A stretch of 64,000 bases of DNA from Flavobacterium sp. UBA7665 (GCA_002483285.1 DLHP01000043.1:196264-260263), one strand, 5' to 3'; counted from the stretch's first letter, positions 15,415-24,337 are shown. Notes: generated by a model not told the origin, from the letters alone. Program-made: numbers and translations.

Positions 15415-18294
15415 TTATTTCCCGAAGCGTTTTGGCGCATCCGGAGATTTGTTTTCCCTAGGTTTTGGTTTGTTGTCCTGCGGCGGAGCAGCCGGATCGA
15501 TTGGCATTCCCGGAGGTAACTGGTTGAAGCCGCCCGATTGCTTCTCTTCTGCGGTAGGCTCCCTACGTGCAGGCTCGGGTGCTTTCTCTGCCGGTTTGGC
15601 TTTTTTCTCAGGAACTACCGTAGGTGCTACCGGCAAAGGGTCGCTGTATGGTGTGGTCAGGTATTCCTCAAAATTCTTCTTGATCTGGATGATCTTGTAA
15701 TTCTCATTAGAGATAATATAGAACTGGTCCTGGATTTTGTACTCCTTAAATTCCTTGAGGATTGACGCGATTCCCTTGGCATAATCCTCGGTCTTGCTTC
15801 CGTGTATCACGATGAAGTTTTTATCCATCGTATACATGTCGTATGACATGGTGAGTTTGGTAAGGCCGCGATCCTTAATGAATTTATTGATTTTGTCAAT
15901 GATGTTCTTAGAAACCTTATCCTGCGGATTATCCGATTTGTAAACGATTTTATAGCTCAACGGCGCCAAGGCATAGAACTGCAACGCCTCGAGTTTTGGG
16001 ATGTCGGTTGCTATCAAGGCTTCGGCCTGTTTGCCCTCTTCGCTGTTCGGGTAAGTGAGCGCCACATAGTTGAGTGCTTTCTTATACTCGGCCAAACCTT
16101 TGATCTTACCAATGGTATGGGCACGCAGCAATTCAAATTTCGGGACGATTTCCTCACCGTTGAATTGCTCGATTGAGATTGCCGAACTCGCCAGCACTTC
16201 CTTATACTCGGCCTTTTCGTAGAGCTTGAACAATTTGGTATAAGCCGCATCTGGTGTATCGGTGGCCGATCCCGCAGAATCGGTCTTACCCAAAATCGAA
16301 GCGTAGCGCGAATCTGGGTATTCACGGATGATCCGCTCCTTCATTGCCAAAGCTTTGTCCTTGTCGATGATTTCGTAAATCTTGTACAAATTATACATCG
16401 ACGGCAATACCAGTCTTTCCTCTGGTTTGTTTTCCAATAACTTTTCAAGTTTGTCTGCGGCGAGCTTGTACTCCTTGAATTTTTCTTTGTAAACTACACC
16501 AAGCTGGTAATACGCAAAGTTGCGTTCCTTGGCAATACTGTCGATTTCTTTTTGCGAAGTTGGAATGCGTTTGAGGTAAAAATCGGCAGTAATCTCATTG
16601 GGATCAACGGTGGCTTCGGCGGTACTTTCAACCGAATTTTCTGCCAGCGGATCTTCGCCCTCAGGATTCATGTCTACTTTCTGCGTAGAAACGCGCCAGT
16701 TCTTTTTTAGCGGACGATTGCCCCAGTTTTTCTTGAATTCGGCTTTCCCAAAAGCAATAGTGGAGGCATTGTAAAAATAGAAATTGCTGGGTGTGGAAGC
16801 CACCGGTGCTTTTGGTCTGTTGGGTTCCTGCGCCGGCTTTTCTGATCGTTGCTGCTCGTTTGGATTGATATTCCTGCCGTTTGCGTCCACTTCTGGCAAC
16901 GGTTCCTTGCCCGCGTTTTCATCGGACACTTCTTCGCCACGGGCTATTGCCGCATCGCGCAACGCTTTTTTTGCTTCTTCTGCTTTGCGAAGTTTTGCTA
17001 TGTACGCCTCAAAAAACGCTTTGCGGTCCGCTTCGGACATGCCGTAGATTTTAATAATACTGTCGTTTCGCGAAGCTATCCCTTCATATTTGATGACTTC
17101 TTCAAGGTTGTCACGTTTCTTTTTGATGGCCTTATATTCGCGCGAACGCACATTGAGTTGTACCAAAGTACTGTCATAATATTTCCCAGCGGTGAGGTAT
17201 TTGGCTTTGTAGAAATAGATTTCTGCGAGGTTTTTATAATTAACCCCTGTCAGGTACTGGTCTTCCCTTCCGGTCTTTAGTGACTTGTTGTAATATTTGA
17301 TGGCCACATCCGGCTTTTTACCTTTGTCATAGAACACGCCCATTTGGTGGTTCAACGCATAAAGGTATGGCCTGTTCTCACGGTCCTTAAGTAATTTGTT
17401 GAATTTTTCAACGAAAGCCGTCGTATCGCCTTTGGCGTAGTCAAACTGCGAGGCTTGCCTGATGTGCGAGTACACCACATACTGCCTGGCCGATTTGCGT
17501 TTCATGTCAATAACTTCCTGGTATGCTGCATAAGCGCTATCGGGTTGGCCTTGTTGCTCATAGAGTTGGCCCAGGATGAAACGGTATCTTGCCTTTTCTT
17601 CTTTGAGTTTGGTAAAATCGCGTGCAAGTTTGAGTTTGGCAATCGCGCTATCTTTTTGTTCGAGATTCAGGAACGCCTGAGCCAAAGTGGCATTGGCATC
17701 GGCAAAAATCTGGTCCTTGAATTTGATTTCATGGAGTAACGTACGGAGGTTATTCACTGCCAACGCATCGTTGTCCAAACGCATATTGGTCTTCTCACGC
17801 CAAATCTTGGCTTCGTAAATCTTGTTGCTTTGTGGTGATTTGTACAGTACGTAATTGAAGGCATCGAGTGCAGGGACAAAACGCTGGTCGTAATACCTCG
17901 CCTTTCCAAGCATGAGGTAGGCCTCATCCATTTGCGGGTTTTTCTCTGATCCGCCAATGTTCATCGAATGTTTCTGGATGGCTTTGGTCGCCTTGGTTTC
18001 GGCGCGGTCAAAATTGGCATCTACCGGTGCGACTTGACCTGGCGGAAGTTCCTTTTTCTCTTTCACGACCTGCATCCTTTCTATTGGGAGCAATTGCCAG
18101 AAATTGTCGCTGTATTTTGATTTGAGTTCGAGAACACCTTTGTCTAACGCGAGACCGCCATTGTATAGGATGTTGTCCTTGGCGCTCAAAGCGTGCGAAT
18201 TCCTGGACAACCAAGAGTTTCTTTTGGTCGAACAGGCCATTACGACCAGGAGCATTGCGAATATGTAAAAAACCCTGAATATATTAGTTTTCAA
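15415..18294 (-). CDS. porW: Type IX secretion system lipoprotein PorW/SprE
   Basis: 959 residues. Lipoprotein signal with lipobox VMAC and Cys21. Most of the chain is tetratricopeptide-like helical repeats (DEAYLMLGKARYYDQRFVPA is a clear one). A low-complexity, charged segment lies at ~440-500, and a Pro-rich tail ends APKRFGK. The layout, N-terminus and neighbours match SprE of F. johnsoniae / PorW of Porphyromonas, which is required for T9SS secretion and gliding. It fits the T9SS cargo proteins later in the window. It starts the run leading into the bactofilin and atp genes. Confidence 0.88.
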   Translation of the reverse strand: MKTNIFRVFYIFAMLLVVMACSTKRNSWLSRNSHALSAKDNILYNGGLALDKGVLELKSKYSDNFWQLLPIERMQVVKEKKELPPGQVAPVDANFDRAETKATKAIQKHSMNIGGSEKNPQMDEAYLMLGKARYYDQRFVPALDAFNYVLYKSPQSNKIYEAKIWREKTNMRLDNDALAVNNLRTLLHEIKFKDQIFADANATLAQAFLNLEQKDSAIAKLKLARDFTKLKEEKARYRFILGQLYEQQGQPDSAYAAYQEVIDMKRKSARQYVVYSHIRQASQFDYAKGDTTAFVEKFNKLLKDRENRPYLYALNHQMGVFYDKGKKPDVAIKYYNKSLKTGREDQYLTGVNYKNLAEIYFYKAKYLTAGKYYDSTLVQLNVRSREYKAIKKKRDNLEEVIKYEGIASRNDSIIKIYGMSEADRKAFFEAYIAKLRKAEEAKKALRDAAIARGEEVSDENAGKEPLPEVDANGRNINPNEQQRSEKPAQEPNRPKAPVASTPSNFYFYNASTIAFGKAEFKKNWGNRPLKKNWRVSTQKVDMNPEGEDPLAENSVESTAEATVDPNEITADFYLKRIPTSQKEIDSIAKERNFAYYQLGVVYKEKFKEYKLAADKLEKLLENKPEERLVLPSMYNLYKIYEIIDKDKALAMKERIIREYPDSRYASILGKTDSAGSATDTPDAAYTKLFKLYEKAEYKEVLASSAISIEQFNGEEIVPKFELLRAHTIGKIKGLAEYKKALNYVALTYPNSEEGKQAEALIATDIPKLEALQFYALAPLSYKIVYKSDNPQDKVSKNIIDKINKFIKDRGLTKLTMSYDMYTMDKNFIVIHGSKTEDYAKGIASILKEFKEYKIQDQFYIISNENYKIIQIKKNFEEYLTTPYSDPLPVAPTVVPEKKAKPAEKAPEPARREPTAEEKQSGGFNQLPPGMPIDPAAPPQDNKPKPRENKSPDAPKRFGK

Positions 18295-18373
18295 TGTTAA
18301 ACGATTTTATGCTTAAACTTTTAAAAGTCGGTTTTATTATAATGACTGGTAAAAATACGTTTCTTTTTGATAT

Positions 18374-18402
18374 GGCGAAAAGTTTCGCCCAAAAGTTTCG
18401 CC
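18374..18402. promoter_or_regulatory. Inverted and direct repeat between porW and the reductase gene
   Basis: GGCGAAA and TTTCGCC form a 7-bp inverted repeat with a 2-base spacer (18374-18389), and the 12-mer AAAAGTTTCGCC is repeated at 18378-18389 and 18391-18402 with a 13-base period. It lies in the divergent intergenic region, so it could be an operator, but no regulator is known. Confidence 0.35.
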
Positions 18403-18461
18403 GCCACTGCATTTGTGGTCAAAAATATCGCAAATAAATCGGTCGTTTCTCGCTTGTTTCC

Positions 18462-18469
18462 TACTTTTG
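18462..18469 (+). promoter_or_regulatory. TAnnTTTG -7 box for the PaaE-like gene
   Basis: TACTTTTG lies 14 bases before the ATG at 18484. It fixes the start at 18484 and excludes an upstream in-frame start whose codons would overlap the box. The -33 region is poor. Confidence 0.5.
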
Positions 18470-18483
18470 TAAAAAATAGAACC

Positions 18484-19548
18484 ATGTCATCATTTTACAA
18501 GCTCAATATCAAGGAAGTACGCCGCGAAACCAACGATGCAGTATCAGTTTTGTTCAACGTACCGCTTGAATTTAAGGACTTTTACAAATTTACCTCCGGA
18601 CAATACATCAACCTCAAACTCACGCTCGACGGCGATGAATTGCGGCGCGCCTACTCGATTTGCAGCGCACCCGACAGTGGGGAATTGCGCATCGCGATCA
18701 AGTCGGTCGCAAACGGGCATTTCTCTAAATTCGCCAACACCCAACTCAAAGAAGGGCAAACCCTCGAAGTGGGTACGCCCGAGGGCAAATTCACCTTCGA
18801 ACCCGACGCGAACCGCCAGAAAAACTACGCAGCTTTCGCAGCCGGAAGCGGCATCACCCCAATCTTATCGATTATCAAAAATGTTTTGGTATCAGAACCC
18901 AAAAGTACCTTTGTTTTGGTGTACGGGAACAAAACACCCGAAAGCACCATTTTTTACCAGCAATTACACGAGCTGCAGCTCAAGTACGTGGGCCGATTTT
19001 TCGTCCATTTCGTGTTCAGCCAAGCCAAAGTGAGTGAATCAATTTTTGGCCGAATCGAGAAATCAACGGTCAACTTTGTACTCAACAACAAGCACAAGGA
19101 ACTCGCTTTCGACAAATTCTACCTTTGCGGACCCGAAGCCATGATCAACACCGTTTCACACGTTTTGCGCGAGCACAATGTTAAGGAATCGGCCATTAAA
19201 TTTGAGTTGTTCTCGACTGCACCTACCACGACCAGTGCCGAGGCTGCTGCTGCCGAAAACCTCGCCGGACATTCTAAAATCACGGTTATGGTAGACGATG
19301 AAGAAACCACTTTCGAGATGTCGCACAAGCAAACCATACTCGAAGCCGCATTAAAACAAGGACTCGACGCGCCATATTCTTGCCAGGGCGGTATTTGCAG
19401 CAGTTGCCTTGCAAGGGTGACCTCGGGCACTGCCGTGATGAAGAAAAATGCCATCTTAACCGATGGCGAAATTGCGCAAGGCTTGATTTTGACTTGCCAG
19501 GCGCATCCTACTTCGGATGCGATTTATGTGGATTATGACGACGTTTAA
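18484..19548 (+). CDS. PaaE-like ferredoxin reductase with C-terminal 2Fe-2S domain
   Basis: 354 residues. Three domains in order: an FAD domain with the RAYSICSAP flavin motif, an NAD(P) domain with AAGSGITPILS and KFYLCGPEAMI, and a plant-type ferredoxin domain with CQGGICSSC, then a fourth Cys after 29 residues (C-x4-C-x2-C-x29-C). This is the phenylacetyl-CoA epoxygenase reductase (PaaE) architecture, which moves electrons from NAD(P)H to an oxygenase. No paaABCD genes are nearby, so a general reductase role is more likely. It is monocistronic, with a terminator downstream. Confidence 0.88.
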   Translation: MSSFYKLNIKEVRRETNDAVSVLFNVPLEFKDFYKFTSGQYINLKLTLDGDELRRAYSICSAPDSGELRIAIKSVANGHFSKFANTQLKEGQTLEVGTPEGKFTFEPDANRQKNYAAFAAGSGITPILSIIKNVLVSEPKSTFVLVYGNKTPESTIFYQQLHELQLKYVGRFFVHFVFSQAKVSESIFGRIEKSTVNFVLNNKHKELAFDKFYLCGPEAMINTVSHVLREHNVKESAIKFELFSTAPTTTSAEAAAAENLAGHSKITVMVDDEETTFEMSHKQTILEAALKQGLDAPYSCQGGICSSCLARVTSGTAVMKKNAILTDGEIAQGLILTCQAHPTSDAIYVDYDDV

Positions 19549-19576
19549 ATCAATTCAGAAATGATAATTCATAATG

Positions 19577-19605
19577 GGCTTCCGGGTAATCGGGAGCCTT
19601 TTTTT
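19577..19605 (+). terminator. Intrinsic terminator of the PaaE-like gene
   Basis: GGCTTCC (19577-19583) pairs with GGGAGCC (19592-19598) with one G-T pair, followed by seven T. It lies ~30 bases after the stop codon at 19548. The convergent cyclophilin operon ends 28 bases further. Confidence 0.85.
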
Positions 19606-19632
19606 GACCGTTGTCCTTTCTCGATATTTGCT

Positions 19633-20253
19633 CTATTTTGTTAAATACGCCTTGATGATCTTGTCGAGCTTGGGATAGGTTTGCAAAAATCCCGACGGAT
19701 TCAGGTACAGGTTTTCATTGCTCATAGTGGTTTCGCCATATCCCGAATACAATTTTTCTACAGTTTCCATGCCTTTGGTCACCTTGCCGAATGTGGGAAA
19801 TCCCTTGACGCCTTCAAAGTCGAGCGTGTCCAGAACGGGATTGTCATTCAAATTGATGAAAAGCTCCAGGTCGCGCGTTTCTTTTCCCGAACGCGCAAAA
19901 CTAACCGTTCCTCTTACATTACCCTGGATTACCGGCTCGTCGGGGATTTTTACCTTGCGCCATTGGTTCATGACCAAAGTGTCGGTGTTTCCGAACTGCG
20001 CCACAAAACCCGGAACGACGCGGTAAAATATCGCGTTGTCGTAATAACCGTGTTTGACGAGCTGGTACAAACGGTCGGCGGCTTTGGGCGACAAGTTTCT
20101 TTCTACTTCTATTTCAAAAGTTCCTTTGGTCGTTTCAAAAGTTGCGGCAAAGGTTTCGGGCGATGGCTCGGTAGTCCATTCGGGTTTGAATTTTGGCGAA
20201 TCGTTGCAACTCCACAAACCAGCGAACAATAGAACAACAATTAATTTCTTCAT
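19633..20253 (-). CDS. Cyclophilin-type peptidyl-prolyl isomerase, lipoprotein
   Basis: 206 residues. Lipoprotein signal (LWSC, Cys16) followed by a cyclophilin domain: ETTKGTFEIEVERNLSPKA, then AIFYRVVPGFVAQFGN, with the F-x-R and Q-F-G active-site pieces. It would isomerise proline bonds of envelope proteins. The region normally holding the W/F substrate pocket is altered, so activity is likely but not certain. It is the last gene of the DUF4254 - GT9 - envelope protein - cyclophilin operon, starting 2 bases after the previous stop. Confidence 0.9.
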   Translation of the reverse strand: MKKLIVVLLFAGLWSCNDSPKFKPEWTTEPSPETFAATFETTKGTFEIEVERNLSPKAADRLYQLVKHGYYDNAIFYRVVPGFVAQFGNTDTLVMNQWRKVKIPDEPVIQGNVRGTVSFARSGKETRDLELFINLNDNPVLDTLDFEGVKGFPTFGKVTKGMETVEKLYSGYGETTMSNENLYLNPSGFLQTYPKLDKIIKAYLTK

Positions 20254-20255
20254 AC

Positions 20256-20876
20256 CTAAGGGCTTCCTGTTTTTTTACGCAACTTCCTGATTGCCGTTAT
20301 AAAAACAAAAAAAAGCAACGCCACAATCACCAACTTTGTAGCGTTGGCGGAGCTTTGCATCCTTTGTTTGTATTCGAGATTGTACGGGTTTTTGTGTCGG
20401 ATCGAATAGGCGATTTCTTTTACGATCCCGAAATTTTTCTTGTCGTTTTGAGGCTCGTCGGTGTAGGCAATATTGATCCAACCGTTATCGCCCAGACTCT
20501 TAATCTCGAACAACGTGTTTCCCATGATGTGATATTTCGCGAGTGACACATCATTCTTGCCGTCGATGATCAAGGTGTCGGGTTTGAAATCCCGGGTCAT
20601 GATGTCATTCAATCTTTGTAGCACAACCTTAGAATCTTCTGTTGAACCCGGATTTTCATAGTATTGGTAGACCATCTTTGGGAAAAAGGTGGTGTTGGTC
20701 GAATCGATTGAAATTTTTCCGTTTTCATGAAAAAGGTCATAATCCATCTTAAGGTTCTGCTTGTCGATATAGGTAAAATGCGACGGGATTTTAAAACTGA
20801 CATCGCGCAGGCGCAACATTGTCTGGCCGCCACAAGCAATCGAAAAAAACAGTAAAAGGTAAAGGATTGGTTTCAT
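20256..20876 (-). CDS. Envelope protein of unknown function
   Basis: 206 residues. A hydrophobic N-terminus (MKPILYLLLFFSIACGG) is a signal peptide with a poor lipobox (SIAC). The middle ~20-165 is a soluble strand-rich part. One membrane helix lies near the C-terminus (~181-197, KLVIVALLFFVFITAI) with a positively charged tail, so the protein is probably held in the inner membrane facing the periplasm. No family recognised. Gaps of 2 and 3 bases to the neighbouring genes show it belongs to the same operon. Confidence 0.75.
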   Translation of the reverse strand: MKPILYLLLFFSIACGGQTMLRLRDVSFKIPSHFTYIDKQNLKMDYDLFHENGKISIDSTNTTFFPKMVYQYYENPGSTEDSKVVLQRLNDIMTRDFKPDTLIIDGKNDVSLAKYHIMGNTLFEIKSLGDNGWINIAYTDEPQNDKKNFGIVKEIAYSIRHKNPYNLEYKQRMQSSANATKLVIVALLFFVFITAIRKLRKKTGSP

Positions 20877-20879
20877 TAA

Positions 20880-21917
20880 CTAGTGAGTTAGCGCACGTTG
20901 GATTGTATCGACCACCGTTTCCGGGAGAATCGTCCGCATCGCGTCCTGGTATCCTTCAACGGTTTTATTGCCATAAACCGATGTGGGCAGTTTCGGGAAC
21001 TTCGTACGGTCTGAAACCAATGCGTTTTCAATTGGTTGGTTAAACGGCGAGAAACCTGCAAACGGATGCGTCGCGCCCCAAAGCGTCACGGTATGCACGC
21101 CGAGCATCGCTGCTATGTGTGCGTTTCCTGAATCCATCGACAACATAACATCGAGGTTGGAAATGAGTTGCAATTCTTGGTGGAAATTGAGTTTCCCGGC
21201 AATTACGATTACATTTTCTTTGCCTTTGCAGAAAGCTTCGAGCGTTTCGATTTCTTTTTTACCGCCACCAAAAAGGAAGATTTTGGCATTGGTTTTAGAA
21301 AGTTGGTCAATGACTTGCTGCATCAGATCCTGCGGATACACTTTAGAATCGTATTGGGCAAACGGCGCAATCCCAATCCATTTTACAGTTTTTGGTCCAG
21401 TGATTTGGAGTGTTTTTTCATCTACGGCTTTGGCGAATGGAAAAACTGGATTCGACAAATCAATTGGAAATCCAAGCGCGGCAAAAACCTGCGCATGTCT
21501 TTGAAACATCGTAGGCAATTGCTTGAAGATTTTGTTTTGGGGACGCAAAAGCGCTTTCTTTTCAGCGCGACCTTTGTTTACGGCGGCCACTGGTTTTCCA
21601 GCAAATGCAAACAACCTTTTGACGACTTTGGATCGCAGCACATTGTGCAGGTCGGCAAAAGCGTCGATGTGCAGCGGTTTCAAATCCTTGTACAACTGCA
21701 GCAAGCCAAAAAAGCCTTTGTGACGGCCGGTTGCATCGAAGGCGAAAAAAGAAACGTTTGGGATATCTTCGAAAAATGGCTCGAAGAATGGCCGTGAAAC
21801 CACCGTGATTTTTACTTCAGGATATTGCTTGACGAACGCGCGTAAAACAGGAACCGTCATGGCGACATCTCCCATTGCGGAGAGTCTCATGACGGCTATA
21901 TGTTTGATTTTTTTCAA
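20880..21917 (-). CDS. Glycosyltransferase family 9 (heptosyltransferase-like)
   Basis: 345 residues, two Rossmann-type GT-B domains. The N-terminus HIAVMRLSAMGDVAMTVPVL is the family start, and the C-terminal block DVMLSMDSGNAHIAAMLGVHTVTLWGATHP is the donor-binding site. The family transfers ADP-heptose or a related sugar to LPS core. The start is the TTG at 21917 (LKKIKHIAVMRL), since a later ATG at ~21890 would cut the first beta strand. That TTG is the outer end of the heptad-repeat element, which fills the whole gap to the DUF4254 gene. Confidence 0.88.
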   Translation of the reverse strand: MKKIKHIAVMRLSAMGDVAMTVPVLRAFVKQYPEVKITVVSRPFFEPFFEDIPNVSFFAFDATGRHKGFFGLLQLYKDLKPLHIDAFADLHNVLRSKVVKRLFAFAGKPVAAVNKGRAEKKALLRPQNKIFKQLPTMFQRHAQVFAALGFPIDLSNPVFPFAKAVDEKTLQITGPKTVKWIGIAPFAQYDSKVYPQDLMQQVIDQLSKTNAKIFLFGGGKKEIETLEAFCKGKENVIVIAGKLNFHQELQLISNLDVMLSMDSGNAHIAAMLGVHTVTLWGATHPFAGFSPFNQPIENALVSDRTKFPKLPTSVYGNKTVEGYQDAMRTILPETVVDTIQRALTH

Positions 21918-21995
21918 GGTGCAGGGTGCAGGGTGCAGGGTGCAGGGTCAAATGTTGTGGTTCTGCCTGAACCTTGAACCCTATACCTTGTACCT
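21917..21995. repeat. Heptad-repeat inverted element between the DUF4254 and GT9 genes
   Basis: Left arm: AGGTGCA, then GGGTGCA three times and GGGTCAA (21917-21951). Right arm: TGAACCT, TGAACCC, TATACCT, TGTACCT (21968-21995). The right end overlaps the TAG stop of the DUF4254 gene and the left end supplies the TTG start region of the GT9 gene, so the element exactly fills the intergenic space. The right end resembles that of the 9625 element. Confidence 0.85.
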
Positions 21996-22599
21996 ATTTT
22001 TTATTCTGGTACAACACCGGATTGAGCTCGTCGTCGTTATACATTTTCATCTGCTTGTAGACTTTCATGAACTTGTCGCCGTTCTCGATGTCGGTGAGCA
22101 ATTCCTCGATCGCGGTCGACAAATCGGTGCGTTGCTCGAGTAGGATGTTGAGTTTTGCCTGGCATTTGTCGCGGTGGTCTTGTGAGGCTTCGGCGCGCGT
22201 GGCCTCTTCGTTCATGTGATAGATTTTCAAAGCCAGAATGGACAGTCGGTCGAACGCCCAGGCCGGAGATTCTGAGTTGATCTTGGCGTTGTCTTTTACC
22301 TTGACACCGCTGTATTTCTGAAGAAAATAACCATCGATATATTCTACCATATCGGTGCGTTCCTGGTTCGAGGCATCGATTTTTCTTTTCAAGGTTAAAG
22401 CCGCAACCGGGTCGATATTCGGGTCACGGATGATGTCTTCGTAATGCCATTGCACGGTGTCGATCCAGTTCTTGAGATACAAAAGGTGCTCGAATTTGTC
22501 CTTTGGATACGGGTTGCTGATGGGTTGGTCAACGCTGTCATACTTGTGGTAGTCGTTGATGCTTTGCTCGAAAACAGAATAGGCTAATTTTGAAAACAT
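21994..22599 (-). CDS. DUF4254 family protein
   Basis: 201 residues, helical, no signal peptide or membrane segment. The N-terminal block NDYHKYDSVDQPISNPYPKD and the following LLYLKNWIDTVQWHYEDIIRDP are features I recall for DUF4254, a Bacteroidetes family of unknown function often next to GT9 genes. It is the first gene of a four-gene operon with GT9, an envelope protein and a cyclophilin, and it has a TAnnTTTG box 21 bases upstream. An involvement in LPS core synthesis is inferred from position. Confidence 0.85.
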   Translation of the reverse strand: MFSKLAYSVFEQSINDYHKYDSVDQPISNPYPKDKFEHLLYLKNWIDTVQWHYEDIIRDPNIDPVAALTLKRKIDASNQERTDMVEYIDGYFLQKYSGVKVKDNAKINSESPAWAFDRLSILALKIYHMNEEATRAEASQDHRDKCQAKLNILLEQRTDLSTAIEELLTDIENGDKFMKVYKQMKMYNDDELNPVLYQNKK

Positions 22600-22619
22600 A
22601 TCTTTTTGAGTTTAAAAAG

Positions 22620-22627
22620 CAAAGATA
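22620..22627 (-). promoter_or_regulatory. TAnnTTTG -7 box for the DUF4254 operon
   Basis: TATCTTTG on the minus strand, about 21 bases before the ATG at 22599. The -33 TTG is not evident. It separates the operon from the divergent upp gene. Confidence 0.5.
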
Positions 22628-22667
22628 CTTTTTATACTTTTACGGAGGAAAAAAAGTTTGAGAGGAA

Positions 22668-22754
22668 AGGTATTGAGGCGCTAAGGTTCTAAGGGACTTA
22701 GCTACTCACAACCGCAGCTCCTTAGAACTATAGTACCTCTTCACCTTAGTACCT
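22668..22754. repeat. Octad-repeat inverted element upstream of upp
   Basis: Left arm: four contiguous 8-mers, AGGTATTG, AGGCGCTA, AGGTTCTA, AGGGACTT (22668-22699). Right arm: five contiguous 8-mers of the reverse sense, CAGCTCCT, TAGAACTA, TAGTACCT, CTTCACCT, TAGTACCT (22715-22754). It ends 5 bases before the upp ATG. The outer right end read on the minus strand (ATAGGTACTAAGG) resembles that of the heptad elements. Confidence 0.85.
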
Positions 22755-22759
22755 ATCCT

Positions 22760-23413
22760 ATGCAAATCCACTACCTATCCGAAGCCAACAGTGTCCTGAA
22801 CCATTTCCTGGGGCAAATCCGCAATGTCAACGTACAGCATGACAGCATGCGTTTTAGGCGCAACATTGAGCGCATCGGTGAAGTGATGGCCTATGAACTT
22901 AGCAAGGATTTGAATTACAAGGACATTGAAATCCAAACGCCGCTGGGCATCAAGAAGACAACCGAGATTGAAGACCAATTGGTTTTGTGCTCCATTTTGC
23001 GCGCCGGTTTGCCATTGCATTTGGGATTCCTGAATTACTTTGACAGCGCCGAGAATGGATTTGTATCGGCCTACCGCCACCATGTGGGCAACGAGGTGGC
23101 TTTTGATATCAAGGTAGAATACCAGGCGGTTCCCAATATTGCTGGGAAGAATTTATTGCTCATCGATCCAATGCTTGCCACGGGACAATCGATGGTGGCC
23201 GTTTTCAATAAATTATTAGAAAAAGGACAACCTAAAGAAATTCATATTGCGGTCGTGATTGCAGCTCCTGAGGGTGTTGCTTACCTGCAGCAGCACTTAC
23301 CCGATTATTGCCACCTTTGGGTAGCGACACTCGATGAAAAGCTCAACGAACGCAACTACATCGTCCCGGGTTTGGGCGACGCGGGCGATCTGGCCTACGG
23401 CAACAAACTATAA
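22760..23413 (+). CDS. upp: Uracil phosphoribosyltransferase
   Basis: 217 residues. It salvages uracil with PRPP to give UMP. The PRPP-binding loop LLIDPMLATGQSM and the uracil-binding C-terminus GLGDAGDLAYGNKL are intact, and the length is normal. It converges with the DUF6427 gene, the two ending with a 6-base overlap. The leader contains the octad hairpin element, which may affect its expression. Confidence 0.97.
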   Translation: MQIHYLSEANSVLNHFLGQIRNVNVQHDSMRFRRNIERIGEVMAYELSKDLNYKDIEIQTPLGIKKTTEIEDQLVLCSILRAGLPLHLGFLNYFDSAENGFVSAYRHHVGNEVAFDIKVEYQAVPNIAGKNLLLIDPMLATGQSMVAVFNKLLEKGQPKEIHIAVVIAAPEGVAYLQQHLPDYCHLWVATLDEKLNERNYIVPGLGDAGDLAYGNKL

Positions 23414-24337
23414 CTGCGAGAAGAAGGCGAAAAGTCCAAAGCCGATCAGCACAAAAAGAATCACTTCCTTCTGCCATTTGATCTGGCTCATTTCAATGTG
23501 GCTCGTGGCCATCATGGCCAGCGGCGCAATGGTAAAAACCAATAAATCGTTGCTTTTGAATGGTGAAATCAGAAGAATCAGAATCCCGATGATGAACGCC
23601 GACATGATTTTCTTGTATGAGGAATGCAGGATTAATGGCCGGTGCGACAGACTCAACAGCAACGACCCCAAAAAGAACAGCCCAATCGTGGCGTAAACTG
23701 ACAACGCCAGGTTTTGAAAATTGCTGGTGAAGTAGCCAAATTTAAGGTCGATCATGGAGCGGTCCATTAGGTGCGTAATCCAATCCTTATTGAAAATCAA
23801 CGCGCACAAAATGTACACCATCGCGATACCAAAAAAGGCAATAAACGGCAAAAACCAGTTGCGATAATCGCGCGCGCCGTGAAAGAGGATCGAGATGAAA
23901 ATGAGCACCACAAAGAGGATGCTCCAGAAATGAAACAGTGCTGCGACAAAAACCCACAACGACGCATCAAAAATCTTTTCCTTGTGTGATTTGGGCGAAT
24001 GCAAGGATACCATTCGACGCATGGCCAATAAGATGAAAAAATTAGAGAATACGAGCGCGGTGTCGTCGAACAATGAAGGGAAAAACAGCAGAAAAATCAG
24101 GTAAAACAACACCGTGTACGCACTGTCTTTGCTGAGCCCGTTCTTCTTCACGATAAAATTGGCGATAAACAATGAAGCGAAAATAACTCCCAAAAGCCCG
24201 AATTTCAACCCCAACCGAAACCACGAATTGTCTGAAGTGACGTGTTTGATCTGGTAAGCGAAAAAGAAAAAAACTACCGCCAGGATCACAACCGAATAAT
24301 TTAATGGCGTAGATTTTCTAAAAAGACTTGTAATCAT
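23408..24337 (-). CDS. DUF6427-like membrane protein
   Basis: 309 residues with about nine to ten membrane helices. The first lies at ~13-31 after a short basic N-terminus (MITSLFRKSTPLNYS). I recall a DUF6427-like protein in this location between upp and purD in Flavobacterium; function unknown. No transporter or enzyme signature is evident. It is divergent from the DUF6341-like gene, with overlapping promoter boxes. Confidence 0.8.
   Translation of the reverse strand: MITSLFRKSTPLNYSVVILAVVFFFFAYQIKHVTSDNSWFRLGLKFGLLGVIFASLFIANFIVKKNGLSKDSAYTVLFYLIFLLFFPSLFDDTALVFSNFFILLAMRRMVSLHSPKSHKEKIFDASLWVFVAALFHFWSILFVVLIFISILFHGARDYRNWFLPFIAFFGIAMVYILCALIFNKDWITHLMDRSMIDLKFGYFTSNFQNLALSVYATIGLFFLGSLLLSLSHRPLILHSSYKKIMSAFIIGILILLISPFKSNDLLVFTIAPLAMMATSHIEMSQIKWQKEVILFVLIGFGLFAFFSQL

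Noticed and set aside
18367..18483. N-terminal extension of the PaaE-like protein to 18367
   Set aside because: It would span the inverted/direct repeat and the TACTTTTG box, and the family N-terminus starts at MSSFYKLNI.
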